64,000 nucleotides of DNA from CAWEQW01 sp963811365 (GCA_963811365.1 CAWEQW010000008.1:248001-312000), one strand, 5' to 3'; shown: positions 26,808 to 35,990, numbered from the stretch's first letter. Program-made: numbers and translations. The notes: a model not told the origin generated them from the letters alone.

Positions 26808-26886
26808 GGTTCACCATGGGATGCAGATGGGCCTCCCCTTCCCACGACGTACACCTCGTGGGAAGGGCAGGTCCGTCGTGGGAAGC
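26808..26886 (+). repeat. structured palindromic repeat, copy 2
   Basis: Same 79-bp layout as the copy at 19408: GGTTCACCATGGGATGCAG (26808-26826), perfect 12-bp stem CCCTTCCCACGA / TCGTGGGAAGGG (26836-26847 / 26856-26867), and a trailing TCGTGGGAA from 26876. The outer stem bases differ from copy 1 on both sides yet still pair. It sits between the convergent ends of the AlaX-like and RDD genes. Confidence 0.8.
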
Positions 26887-26926
26887 ACGGCCGCCCGGTC
26901 CCGAGGCGCGCCGATCCCGCCGATTC

Positions 26927-27364
26927 TCAGCGCTTGAGGGTGACCGTCTTGGCGACCATGTCGTGCAGTCCGCGCTGGTCGCGGTTGAAGATCAGCGGCG
27001 GTACGACGAGGCAGATCAGCAGCGTGCGGACGAACGCGACCGCGAGGTTGACCGAGCGCCCGTCGAGCCGGCCCACCACCACCCGCATCGCGAGCTGGCC
27101 GAACGAGCCGCCGAGCAGCGCGGTCAGCACGGTCGCCTCGAAGAGGAAGATCGCCATGGTCAGCCACCGCTCGCCGCCCGTGGGCGACCAGATGTGCGAC
27201 CCGATGAACAGCGCGGACACCAGGAGGCAGGCGATCCAGTCGATGGTCAGCGCCGCGACCCGTCGACCCCATCCGGCCACGGATCCCGGTCCCTCCTCGG
27301 GCAGGCCCAGCCGGGCGCCGGCGTACGGCGACCCGAGGGACCCTTCGGAGGACGGCGCGCTCAC
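26927..27364 (-). CDS. RDD family membrane protein
   Basis: A 145-residue protein with the RDD-domain hallmarks: an Arg near helix 1 (GWGRRVAALTIDWIACLLVSALF), then two further hydrophobic segments (FLFEATVLTALLGGSFGQLAMRVVVGRLDG and AFVRTLLICLVVPPLIF) with the terminal Asp-rich motif (NRDQRGLHDMVAKT). I chose the GTG at 27364 because TAGCGT lies 7 nt upstream on this strand (plus-strand 27372-27377). Function unknown. Divergent from glnA. Confidence 0.87.
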   Translation of the reverse strand: MSAPSSEGSLGSPYAGARLGLPEEGPGSVAGWGRRVAALTIDWIACLLVSALFIGSHIWSPTGGERWLTMAIFLFEATVLTALLGGSFGQLAMRVVVGRLDGRSVNLAVAFVRTLLICLVVPPLIFNRDQRGLHDMVAKTVTLKR

Positions 27365-27432
27365 GTCGACCACGCTACCTGAGCACGCCTCACGGGCTGC
27401 CGGGCCGGTCGGGCGCCCGGCGGGGGGCAGCT

Positions 27433-27470
27433 GTTACATGGGTGAAACAAAGAGGATACGGTCAAGAAAC
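27433..27470 (+). promoter_or_regulatory. GlnR-binding box (a1-b1-a2-b2) upstream of glnA
   Basis: Four 5-mers spaced by exactly 6 nt: GTTAC (27433-27437), GAAAC (27444-27448), GATAC (27455-27459) and GAAAC (27466-27470). This matches the actinomycete GlnR consensus gTnAC-n6-GAAAC repeated twice, as at Streptomyces glnA. It ends 96 bp before the glnA ATG. It predicts nitrogen-dependent control of glnA by GlnR. Confidence 0.85.
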
Positions 27471-27566
27471 CGCCCGAGCCTAGGTTCGAGCCCGACGCTG
27501 TGTGCAGCGCTGCGGCAGCGAACCCTGTGAACCGAATGGACCGCTTCGTGCGGCCAAGGAGGACGA

Positions 27567-28986
27567 ATGTTCGCTAACAGCGACGAGCTGCTGAAGTACG
27601 TCAGGGACGAGGGCATCGAGATGGTCGACGTCCGGTTCTGCGACCTGCCCGGTGTGATGCAGCACTTCACCGTTCCCGTGTCGTCGTTCGACCAGTCGGT
27701 CTTCGACGACGGCCTGGACTTCGACGGGTCGTCGATCCGCGGCTTCCAGGCGATCCACGAGTCCGACATGTCGCTGTTCCCGGACCCCACGACGGCGTAC
27801 CTCGACCCGTTCCGGGCCCGCAAGACCCTGGTCGTGAACTTCTTCATCCACGACCCGCTCACCGGGGAGGCCTACAGCCGCGACCCGCGCAACATCGCCC
27901 GCAAGGCGCAGGCCTACCTCAAGAGCACCGGCATCGGGGACACCGCCTACTTCGCGCCGGAGGCGGAGTTCTACGTCTTCGACAACGTCCGCTTCGCGAC
28001 CGCGCAGAACGCGAGCTTCTACCACATCGACTCCGAGGCCGGCGCCTGGAACACCGGCACCGAGGGCGACAACCGCGGCTACAAGGTGCAAGTACAAGGG
28101 CGGCTACTTCCCCGTGGCGCCGTACGACCACTTCGGCGACTTCCGCGACGAGGTCGTCGTCGAGCTCGAGAAGGCCGGCCTGGTCGTCGAGCGGGCCCAC
28201 CACGAGGTCGGTACGGCGGGGCAGGCGGAGATCAACTGGCGCTTCGACGAGCTGCTCACCTCCGCGGACGCGGTGATGAAGTTCAAGTACATCGTCAAGA
28301 ACGTCGCGTGGCGCAACGGCAAGACCGCGACGTTCATGCCGAAGCCGATCTTCGGAGACAACGGCTCCGGCATGCACTGCCACCAGTCGATCTGGAACAA
28401 CGGCGAGCCGCTGTTCTACGACGAGGCCGGGTACGCCGGGCTGTCGGACACCGCGCGCTACTACATCGGTGGCCTGCTCAAGCACGCCCCGTCGCTGCTG
28501 GCCTTCACCAACCCGACCGTGAACAGCTACCACCGCCTGGTTCCCGGCTTCGAGGCCCCGGTCAACCTGGTCTACAGCCAGCGCAACCGGTCGGCCTGCA
28601 TCCGGATCCCGATCACCGGCGCGAACCCGAAGGCCAAGCGCATCGAGTTCCGCTGCCCGGACCCCTCGGCCAACCCGTACCTCGCCTTCTCGGCGATGCT
28701 GCTGGCCGGCATCGACGGCATCAAGAACAAGGTCGAGCCCGCGTCCCCGGTCGACAAGGACCTCTACGAGCTGCCGCCGGACGAGCACGCCGACATCGCC
28801 ACGGTGCCCGCGTCGCTGAACGCGGTGCTGGACTCGCTCGAGGCCGACCACGACTTCCTGCTCGAGGGTGGCGTGTTCACCAGCGACCTGATCGAGACGT
28901 GGATCGACTTCAAGCGAACCCAGGAGATCGCGCCCGTCGCGCTGCGCCCGCACCCGCACGAGTTCGAGCTCTACTACGACCTGTAG
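27567..28986 (+). pseudogene. glnA: glutamine synthetase type I, one-base frameshift
   Basis: Encodes a GSI of about 473 residues in two frames. Frame 1 (27567 to about 28088) ends NRGYKVQVQG where NRGYKVKYKGGYF is expected; from about 28090 the sequence continues faultlessly in another frame (GGYFPVAPYDHFGDFRDE ... to TAG at 28986). One extra base in the run AAGGTGCAAGTAC explains it. GS motifs present: DGSSIRGFQ, FMPKPIFGDNGSGMHCHQS, NPTVNSYHRLVPG, and the adenylylation site DLYELPP. As glnA is usually essential and everything else is intact, a sequence error is likely. GlnR box and GAGGACGA ribosome site upstream. Confidence 0.93.
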
Positions 28987-29391
28987 TCACTTCTCACGTA
29001 TTACTCGAACTCGTTGATTCAAGTCGAGCAGGACCTCGGCAACAGCCGATGCTTTCGTCGTTCAGACACCACCGGCCGAATACGTTCGCGGAAGAAACCC
29101 GGGGGCAGCTTGAGAGCACTACGCCGAGCAGTGGATAGGTCTCACCACGGGCAATCAGCAGAGATCTGAACCGAAACCATCAGGGCCATCAGGGGCATCA
29201 GGGGCATCAGGGGCATCGAGACAAGTACGGTCTCAGGCCGGAAGTTCCGATTCGCTCGGTGTACTGAGCGATTCGCCTTCGCCTCCAGCCTGGGGATGCC
29301 CGTCCCAATACCGATTGCCGCGGTCAGATCTGCACCGTTGAGGACTGGGGTCGAATCGTCTCGGCCAACGCGTCATGTCTGGCGCCTGGCC
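28987..29391 (+). other. non-coding gap with short tandem repeat
   Basis: About 400 bp between the end of glnA and the end of the hydrolase gene (convergent). The only structure I see is a direct repeat of a 10-nt CATCAGGGGC unit, about four copies at roughly 29180-29218. GC content seems lower than in the flanks. No credible gene. Confidence 0.6.
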
Positions 29392-30642
29392 TCAGTAGCC
29401 GACCGTCCGGTATCTCACATGGGGCACCGCGCTCCCGCCGGAGGAGAGCGCAGACTTGGCGTCCGGCTCGTCTCTGAGCTCAGCTAGGAGGAAGGACGCG
29501 ACGTAGTGCGCGATCACGGCCCGAGCGCGAGCCCGGTCCCACGCCGGGTCGTCGCAGAAGCCCATCGGCACCAGAGCCACGATCCTGCGGACGCTGGCGC
29601 AGCGACCCGAGAACACGAAGTGCTCCGCGCCGTCGAGAGCGACCTCGATCTTGCGAGTGCTCGCGGCTCCCTCGTAGGCGAGCCGGGTGCTCCAGTCGTA
29701 GGGGGAGTCATCGTCGGCGGTCCCTCCGATGACCAGAAGGGGCGCGGTGAGAGACCTCAGCCCGGCCTCGCCGAACATGGCGGCGTCACCTTCCAGGGAC
29801 ACGACCGCATCGACTGGTGGCAGTTTCTCGTCGGGGGCCTGGTCGGCGGCATCGATCATCTCATCGAACTTCGGTTCCAGCGCGTCGCAGAGGAAGACGA
29901 TCGGCTCTGAGTCCTTCCTCGCGGTTGCGCAGCCGGCGGCAAATGCGTCGGCATCCAGACGGGCGCCGCCGGAGGCGAGTGCGGTGTAGCCGCCGTAGGA
30001 GTGGCCCACGACCGCCACATCGTGGGGGTCGACGAGCTCGGCGAGGATGCCGCCCGACCGCGCTGCGGACTCGAGGTACGCCCGAGTCTGCGCGATCGTG
30101 TCCGTCCGGGCGCCGGCCGCGCGCCACAGGGTCCGCGGGTCGAGGGTCTCCTCGTGCCGCGGCGCGACCACGACCATCCCGTAGGACGCCAGGTGCTCGG
30201 CCAGCCAGGCATAGCTTCCAGAGGTGATCGCGAACCCGGACGACAGCACCACCAGCGGATACGGGCCGCCGGACCGGTCCGCGGCGGCGCCAAGACTGGC
30301 GGTCCCTTCGTAGGTCGCGAGCGCTGTCGAGGACCTCGAACCCAGGACCTTCAAACCATAGGAGTAGGTCACCGGTGGCTCCTCGTCGATCAAATCGGAC
30401 GCGGGGTACCACACGGTCATCCCTACGGGGGCGTCCTCCTCCGATCCGAGCCGGCGCACGCCGACCGGATGTCCGCCGGGGGTGGAGTAGCTGAGCCCTG
30501 CGTACACCGACTCGTTCGGGCGTGTCTCAGTGGTGAACCCGAACAGGTAGGCGCCCGCCTGGGCCGCGACGCCCACGATCACGACAACAGCGACGCTCGC
30601 GATGACCAGGACGCGGCGTAGGGCTCGGCGAGCGGCGTTCAT
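29392..30642 (-). CDS. alpha/beta hydrolase, PAF-acetylhydrolase-like, membrane-anchored or secreted
   Basis: A 416-residue serine hydrolase. An N-terminal hydrophobic helix (RRVLVIASVAVVVIVGVAAQAGAYLFG) serves as signal or anchor. Catalytic elements: oxyanion region PLVVLSSGFAITSGSY, nucleophile elbow VVGHSYGGYTA, Asp in LLVIGGTADDDSPYD and a late His in GAEHFVFSG. Start ATG at 30642 has GAGG upstream. Last gene of the minus-strand DUF4386 operon (28 nt after the preceding gene). Substrate unknown; short-chain or oxidised lipid esters are typical for the family. Confidence 0.87.
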   Translation of the reverse strand: MNAARRALRRVLVIASVAVVVIVGVAAQAGAYLFGFTTETRPNESVYAGLSYSTPGGHPVGVRRLGSEEDAPVGMTVWYPASDLIDEEPPVTYSYGLKVLGSRSSTALATYEGTASLGAAADRSGGPYPLVVLSSGFAITSGSYAWLAEHLASYGMVVVAPRHEETLDPRTLWRAAGARTDTIAQTRAYLESAARSGGILAELVDPHDVAVVGHSYGGYTALASGGARLDADAFAAGCATARKDSEPIVFLCDALEPKFDEMIDAADQAPDEKLPPVDAVVSLEGDAAMFGEAGLRSLTAPLLVIGGTADDDSPYDWSTRLAYEGAASTRKIEVALDGAEHFVFSGRCASVRRIVALVPMGFCDDPAWDRARARAVIAHYVASFLLAELRDEPDAKSALSSGGSAVPHVRYRTVGY

Positions 30643-30670
30643 CGAGCGTTCCTCGTCACGCGTCCCGGTC

Positions 30671-31447
30671 TCACAGTTTCGTGCGCTCGGCTCGGGAGGC
30701 CGCCGCGGACCACTTGTCCTCATCGACGCCCTTGATCAGGAGCCAGAGGGCGAAGACCAGCTCGCCAGGAATGGCCAGGACCAGCACGATCAGTGCCCAC
30801 GTGTCGGTGAGGCCGGGGGCGAGGAAGGTGCCGAAGCTCTGCACGAAGTAGCCGACCCCCGCCAGAGCGAGCAGGATGCCGACCAGCCGAGGCAAGAAGC
30901 CCGAGCGGTGCACGAGCCACCCTGTCAGCACCAGCGACAGCGCAAAGAAGAAGCCCCACACCAGCACGATGTCGTCGTTGGCCTCTTGGAAGAACAGTGC
31001 GAGGGCGTCACGCTGGTCGGCGTCGAACGCAGCAAGGTAGCCCGGCTCGGAGACCACCAGCAGCGTGAACACGCTGGCGACCAGGCAGCCGGCCCCCATC
31101 ACGACTGCCTCGGCCACTCGGGCCAGCGCCGCGGCAAGTGACATCGTTCGGCTGACGGGTCGGAGCAGCGCAAAGAGGACGGCGGCCAGCACGATCTCGA
31201 CCAGCACTATCAGGGCCTCGCCGGCCATGCCCCAGCGGAACAACGTCTCCTGGGTGCGGATGTTGTCGGCTGTGGCGGCGGCGTCGCCGGGTACGACGAG
31301 GGTGGACCGCACCAGGGTCGACAGCGGGTAGACCCCGAAGATGACGAGGTAGAGACTGCCGGCGATCCTGGTCCACCGACGGAGCGGCGGACGCTCTGTC
31401 GGAGTCGGGGCGACAGCCGCGGGTGCGGGTCCGGTCGTGGTGGTCAT
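30671..31447 (-). CDS. DUF4386 family membrane protein (copy 3 of 3)
   Basis: A 258-residue integral membrane protein with six predicted helices; first helix in RIAGSLYLVIFGVYPLSTLV, Ala-rich N-terminal leader, basic end. The pattern RxAGxLYL...N(I)R near the start, with a long extracytoplasmic loop after helix 1, is the DUF4386 family of unknown function. ATG at 31447 has GGAGGCACC just upstream. One of three paralogues in one operon. Confidence 0.85.
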   Translation of the reverse strand: MTTTTGPAPAAVAPTPTERPPLRRWTRIAGSLYLVIFGVYPLSTLVRSTLVVPGDAAATADNIRTQETLFRWGMAGEALIVLVEIVLAAVLFALLRPVSRTMSLAAALARVAEAVVMGAGCLVASVFTLLVVSEPGYLAAFDADQRDALALFFQEANDDIVLVWGFFFALSLVLTGWLVHRSGFLPRLVGILLALAGVGYFVQSFGTFLAPGLTDTWALIVLVLAIPGELVFALWLLIKGVDEDKWSAAASRAERTKL

Positions 31448-31567
31448 GGTGCCTCCATATTGATGCGTCGGACGAATTGGGGTGTCGGACGCCGAGGACA
31501 ACCCCGTCGAGCGCTACCGCTGATGGGCGAGTGAGGGGTGTGCTCGAAGCTGGATCGGGCGTTCGCG

Positions 31568-31723
31568 CTAGTCGATCGACAACAGCACGGACAGGCCGAC
31601 CGCCAAGAGCCAGAAGGAGCCACCGAGACAGAGCAAGCCCACCCCCAGGCCGATGGGTGAGGCCCAACCGTGCCACCGCTGTTGGAGGAGGCGGTCCTCC
31701 CGCAGCGTCTCGTGGTTGTCCAT
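31568..31723 (-). CDS. one-helix membrane micropeptide
   Basis: A 51-residue peptide, MDNHETLREDRLLQQRW at the start and a single hydrophobic helix (IGLGVGLLCLGGSFWLLAVGLSVLL) at the end. A good ribosome site (GGGGAG, 6 nt from the ATG) supports this start over one 22 codons upstream. It sits between two DUF4386 genes on the same strand, with gaps of 96 and 120 nt. Function unknown; a small partner of the DUF4386 proteins is possible. Confidence 0.6.
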   Translation of the reverse strand: MDNHETLREDRLLQQRWHGWASPIGLGVGLLCLGGSFWLLAVGLSVLLSID

Positions 31724-31819
31724 GTGCTGCTCCCCTGTTGCGAATGGCAGCTCTCGCTCCCCCGTGCGCGACTCCTCGTTGGTGACCACGTGCCAGCGGG
31801 CATCCGTTCGACATCCATC

Positions 31820-32590
31820 TCAGAGTCCAACTGACGACGAGCTTGCAGGAGCGCTTGACGCAGACTCCCTCGGCCCGGGCGGGCCGGGCGCAGCGATGCC
31901 CTTGGTCAAGAGCCAGAGCGTCAGGCCGACCTCGCCCAGCACCGCGGGTGTCAGCAGGACCGCGGTGAGGATTCCGCCGTAGTCGTCGACCAGGAGGCTG
32001 GCGAGGCTGTCGACGACGTAGCCGATGCCTGCGGCGACCAACAGCACGGCGAGGACGCGGGGGATGTATCGAGCCTGGTAGAACAGGGCGCCGAGCAGCA
32101 CCAGGTGGATTCCGAAGAAGACGAGCGCGGCGAGGAAGCCGACGCTGAAGGCCTCGAGGGCGAAGAGCGCTTCGGTGTCGCGGCCGGTGCCGTCGCTGAG
32201 GATGAGGTTCGCCGCGAACAGGAGCGCAAGCAGCGCCGCCAGGGCTGCTGAGTACACCAGTCGAAATGCCGCGGTGGCGAGCGCTTGCGCGCGGCTGACC
32301 GGTGCCAGGAGCAGGTACAGCGTCACGGAGATTGCGACGTCTACAGCGACGATCACGACCCAGGCGATCAGGCTGAGGTCGAACCGGGTGCCGGCCGCGG
32401 CGATGTTCTCGGCGGTCTCGGCGGGATCACCGGCGACCAGCATCGACTCCAGGGTGAGCGGTCCGAGCATGCCGAGAACGACGAGCAGGATGTAGAGGGC
32501 GCCGGTGAGTCGTGCGAGACGCTGGGGAGACGTCTCGCGTGGTCGACCGGGATGTTCGACGGCGTCGACGGGAACGGTGCGCGCTGTCAT
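31820..32590 (-). CDS. DUF4386 family membrane protein (copy 2 of 3)
   Basis: A 256-residue membrane protein with six helices, starting MTARTVPVDAV and with RLARLTGALYILLVVLGMLGPL as the first helix, followed by the loop AGDPAETAENIAAAGTRFDLS typical of DUF4386. Ser/Ala-rich C-terminal tail. Its ATG overlaps the stop of the upstream epimerase gene (ATGA), so it is translationally coupled. Paralogous to the neighbours at 30671 and 33321. Function unknown. Confidence 0.86.
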   Translation of the reverse strand: MTARTVPVDAVEHPGRPRETSPQRLARLTGALYILLVVLGMLGPLTLESMLVAGDPAETAENIAAAGTRFDLSLIAWVVIVAVDVAISVTLYLLLAPVSRAQALATAAFRLVYSAALAALLALLFAANLILSDGTGRDTEALFALEAFSVGFLAALVFFGIHLVLLGALFYQARYIPRVLAVLLVAAGIGYVVDSLASLLVDDYGGILTAVLLTPAVLGEVGLTLWLLTKGIAAPGPPGPRESASSAPASSSSVGL

Positions 32591-33324
32591 GCGACGTGCT
32601 CCTCTCCGGCGTGGGCCTGCGCCGACGGGCTGAGCCGCCCGACGATCGCCGGGGCCTCCCGCAACAGCTCGTCGTCATCGATGGCGTCGACCATGAACAG
32701 GGCGAAGTCCACGCGGCGGGTCAGGTTGCTGGCCAGGGCGGGGTCACCGACGTGGTGGCGCCAGATCGGGAGCCCCTGGCTCTCGCCCTCTTCGATGTCA
32801 CTGCACCGCACGACGGTCCACCGCCGGTTGCTGGCGAAAATCCGTCGGCAGGCCTCGACCTGGTCATCGAGGTCGACCTTCAGTCCCAGCTTGGCCAGGC
32901 GTCCGAAGACGGCGACGAACGCGCGCGCTTCCAGGAGTAGACATCCTGGCCGTCGCGGCTGATGTGCCAGCCGCAGGAGAAGACCAGGCGCGCGTCGGGC
33001 TCCGCGAGGTCGAGCACCGCCCGCGCCGTGCCGGAGGCGTAGTGCTGCATCCCCCACGGCACCAGCACGGTCAACACCGCATCGCACTCGGTCACGGCGG
33101 GCGATGACGTCGCGGTCGTCGGTTCTACCTGGCACCACGGTGATGAGCTCGCCGAACTCGGCAAGCTTTCCCACACTCCGCTCCCGGCAGACACCGACGA
33201 CCCGGTCCCCGCGGTCCAAGCCATGGCGCACCAGGTAGCGGCCCAGCTTTCCGGAGGCCCCCACGACGCAGACCTGTCGAGGGTTGGCGGGCTTCTCCGT
33301 CTGGCGGGTCGGTGGCGTGGTCAT
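32587..33324 (-). pseudogene. NAD(P)-binding epimerase-like protein, two compensating frameshifts
   Basis: Frame 1 gives RQVCVVGASGKLGRYLV (Rossmann motif) to about 33105. The sequence then continues in another frame as TECDAVLTVLVPWGMQHYASG ... CGWHISRDGQDVYSWK to about 32935. It then returns to frame 1 (AVFGRLAKLGLKVDLDDQ ... to TGA at 32587). Total about 245 residues. Start and stop overlap the flanking DUF4386 genes by 4 nt each, so an intact gene is expected; two indels (sequence error or recent mutation) break it. Family resembles NAD(P)H-binding atypical SDRs. Confidence 0.78.
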
Positions 33325-34064
33325 CCTGCGCTCCCGACCGGGCGGTCGTTGCGGAGGAGGACGAGGCCGGCCCAGATGAACCAGGCGATGAAGCCGAGCC
33401 CGAAGAGAGCGGCTGCTTCGGCCAGCTGCGGAACGAGGGTCACCGTGCCGGCGGCGCCGACGACGACACCGAGCACCACAAGTCCCCGTGGCAGTGCCGA
33501 GCTGCGGAGGGCGGCGATGCTGGTCAGCAGCACCCACAGCGCGCCGACGATCTCGATGCCGCCGCCGAGAGCGTCTTGGACGACACTGACCGCGGACCAG
33601 GTGGAGACCGCCTCGGCGCGGTCGGTGGCGGCGAGCTCGACGGCGGCGCGCTGGCCGACCAGCGCGACCATCCCACTGGCCAACAGCACTCCTGCCCAGA
33701 TCAGCCCGAACGCGGTGGTGGTCCGGGCGAGTGTCGGGGTCCGGTCCTCGAGGCGGTCATGGATGCCGAGGACGAGCACCACCAGGGCCACTCCCGCAAC
33801 CAGATAGAGCACCGCGTACCACGCGTACAGGACGGTCTGGTGGTCGAGCAGGAAGGCCAGCGACTCGGCCGGATCGTCCTGGGCATCGGTGAAGCCCGCA
33901 GGTGCCAGGTAGGCCGCCGCGACCCCGAAGCCGACCACGTAGGTGAACGCTTCCACCAGCGATGCCCAGCCACCGGCTCGTATGGAGGCCCGAGGGCGGG
34001 CCGTCGACGTCCTCCCACTCCTAGCCGTCCCCATTGCGGTCTCAGTCAGCTCCGAACTGGTCAT
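33321..34064 (-). CDS. DUF4386 family membrane protein (copy 1 of 3)
   Basis: A 247-residue membrane protein, first gene of the operon. First helix SLVEAFTYVVGFGVAAAYLAP, then the loop with DAQDDPAESLAFLLDHQ, and five further helices. Start ATG at 34064 chosen for its GGAGGGAT ribosome site; the open frame extends upstream without support. Family function unknown. It is divergent from the histidine kinase gene (190 bp apart), which makes the two-component system its likely regulator (inference). Confidence 0.84.
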   Translation of the reverse strand: MTSSELTETAMGTARSGRTSTARPRASIRAGGWASLVEAFTYVVGFGVAAAYLAPAGFTDAQDDPAESLAFLLDHQTVLYAWYAVLYLVAGVALVVLVLGIHDRLEDRTPTLARTTTAFGLIWAGVLLASGMVALVGQRAAVELAATDRAEAVSTWSAVSVVQDALGGGIEIVGALWVLLTSIAALRSSALPRGLVVLGVVVGAAGTVTLVPQLAEAAALFGLGFIAWFIWAGLVLLRNDRPVGSAG

Positions 34065-34253
34065 GGGATCCCTCCGATTCCGATGCCGGTCGCGACGGCG
34101 CAAGCCGTGCATGTCCGAGTCTTGAAGACCATGCGTGGGCTTGCCCATCGGGGCGCCACCCCAAATTCCGCGCGGCAGGTGTTCGCCATGGCGCGCGCAC
34201 GCATGGGGTGTGGACTGCATTGCATGGGACGATGGCCTGAGCGAGGCTGGACT

Positions 34254-35306
34254 ATGGCCGCTTCACTGATCCGCCCGGCAACGGGCATAGAAGGGCACCG
34301 ATCAGACTGGGTGCGCCCGGCATGGTGGAACCTCTCCCTCTACGCCCGGGTGGTCCTGGTCAACAGCAGCGTGCTGCTCCTGGCCGTGCTGGCGCTGGTC
34401 GTCACACCCGCGACGGTGTCCTTCCCGATCGCGACCGAGCAGGGGCTGGTGCTGGGAGTGGGCGCCGTGGTCATCGCGGTCGCGAACGCCGTGGTGCTGC
34501 GGCTCAACTTCCGTGGACTGCGAGCCGTGGTTCGTCGCATGGAGACCATCGACGTGCTCAAGCCCGAAGAACACCTGCCAGAGACCGGCGGCCCTGAAGC
34601 CAAGGCGCTCATCGCCGGCTTCAACACGATGCTGGAACGCCTGCAGAACGAACGGCGTACGAGCGCGCGCCGCACGCTCAGCGCCATTGAGGGTGAGCGT
34701 CGCCGGATCGGGCGTGAGCTGCACGACGAGATCGGTCAGCGCCTGACCGGCACACTGTTGCAGCTGCAGCGACTGGCAGAGGATCTCCCCAAGGACCTGA
34801 AGGCCGAGGTCGAGTGCGTCCAGGAGCAGCAGCGTGCAACGTTGGACGAGGTCGGTGCACTCGCCTGGCAGCTGCGCCCCGCCCTTCTGGACGATCTCGG
34901 TCTACTCAGTGCCGTCGACGCCCTGACCGAGAGCATGAGCGAACCAACCGTCCGAGTTGAGACGACAATCCCCGAGGAGCTGCCGCCCCTTGCTCCGGAA
35001 CTGGAGCTGGTCGTCTACCGCGTCGCGCAAGAAGCCCTGACCAACGCGGTACGGCACTCTGGTGCCTCCCGCATCGCGCTTGCCCTCGAAGCAGCCACAG
35101 ACCGGCTGACGCTACGGGTGACCGATGACGGCACCGGCTTCTCCGTCCCCGCCTCGGAGGGCCCCGGCATCCGCGGCATGCGCGAGCGAGCGCTCCTGGT
35201 TGGAGGCCGGCTACACATCGGCCCAGCCGCTGTTGCCCGACGACCTGGAAGGCGGGGCACCACCGTGCGGCTGGACTGCACAGACGTCAGCACGCTTGCC
35301 GGCTGA
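34254..35306 (+). CDS. NarL/LiaS-type sensor histidine kinase
   Basis: A 350-residue kinase with two N-terminal transmembrane helices (about 28-52 and 62-85), a HAMP-like linker, HisKA_3 phosphoacceptor His157 in RRRIGRELHDEIGQRL, and HATPase elements VAQEALTNAVRHSGAS (N box) and VTDDGTGF (G1). There is only a ~10-residue loop between helices, so it probably senses in the membrane. ATG at 34254 is preceded by GAGGCTGG; an in-frame ATG 10 codons upstream is possible. Overlaps the response regulator by 1 nt. Confidence 0.92.
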   Translation: MAASLIRPATGIEGHRSDWVRPAWWNLSLYARVVLVNSSVLLLAVLALVVTPATVSFPIATEQGLVLGVGAVVIAVANAVVLRLNFRGLRAVVRRMETIDVLKPEEHLPETGGPEAKALIAGFNTMLERLQNERRTSARRTLSAIEGERRRIGRELHDEIGQRLTGTLLQLQRLAEDLPKDLKAEVECVQEQQRATLDEVGALAWQLRPALLDDLGLLSAVDALTESMSEPTVRVETTIPEELPPLAPELELVVYRVAQEALTNAVRHSGASRIALALEAATDRLTLRVTDDGTGFSVPASEGPGIRGMRERALLVGGRLHIGPAAVARRPGRRGTTVRLDCTDVSTLAG

Positions 35307-35962
35307 TGACCGGTAACGGCGTGGCGCGAGTGCTGATCGCCGACGACCACGCCGTCGTCCGGGCAGGACTCAAAGCACTGATCGATCGGGAACCGGACCT
35401 CGAGGTCGTGGCCCAAGCTGAAGACGGACGGCAGGCACTGCAGTTGGGCCTCAGCGAGGACCTCGATCTCGCCATCCTCGACATCGCCATGCCGGGCATG
35501 ACCGGCTTGCAGGCCACGCGAGAGATCCGGCGAGGGCGTGAACTTCCGATCCTCATCCTCTCGATGTACGACCGCGAGCAGTACTTCTTCGAGGCGATCG
35601 CCGCGGGTGCGGCGGGATACGTGCTCAAGCGTCAGGTCGACCAGGACATCATCGAAGCGTGCCGATCCGCTCTCCGCGGAGCGCCTTTCATCTACCCCAG
35701 TGCGCTCGGTGCCCTCGTGCGCAGATACCTCACCTTGGTCGACCAAGGCCAGGTCACTGGGGCCGGACCGCTCACCCCTCGAGAGACCGAGGTCGTCAAG
35801 CTCATCGCGGAGGGACACAACTCCCAGGAGATCGCTGACATGTTGTGCATCAGCCTCAAGACGGTGGACCGGCACCGGACCAACGTCCTGGAGAAGCTCA
35901 ACATGAACGATCGTGTCCAGGTCACCCGCTATGCCATCCGGTCCGGCCTGGTCGAACCGTGA
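35306..35962 (+). CDS. LuxR/NarL-family response regulator
   Basis: A 218-residue regulator: receiver domain (acidic pair Asp13-Asp14, phosphoacceptor about Asp59 in LAILDIAMPG, Lys in GYVLKRQ) and a LuxR-type helix-turn-helix (about 150-212, LTPRETEVVKLIAEGHNSQEIADML). TGATG overlap with the kinase gene. Expected to control the divergent DUF4386 operon or its own operon. Confidence 0.94.
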   Translation: MTGNGVARVLIADDHAVVRAGLKALIDREPDLEVVAQAEDGRQALQLGLSEDLDLAILDIAMPGMTGLQATREIRRGRELPILILSMYDREQYFFEAIAAGAAGYVLKRQVDQDIIEACRSALRGAPFIYPSALGALVRRYLTLVDQGQVTGAGPLTPRETEVVKLIAEGHNSQEIADMLCISLKTVDRHRTNVLEKLNMNDRVQVTRYAIRSGLVEP

Positions 35963-35990
35963 GCCGTAGACGTAGCCACCCTGGATGTGA

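Noticed and set aside
27475..27500. TAGGTTCGAGCCCGAC resembles a tRNA T-arm
   Set aside because: No matching acceptor, D or anticodon arms around it; it lies in the glnA leader.
29180..29218. Short CATCAGGGGC direct repeats as a CRISPR array
   Set aside because: Units are contiguous 10-mers with no spacers and no cas genes nearby.
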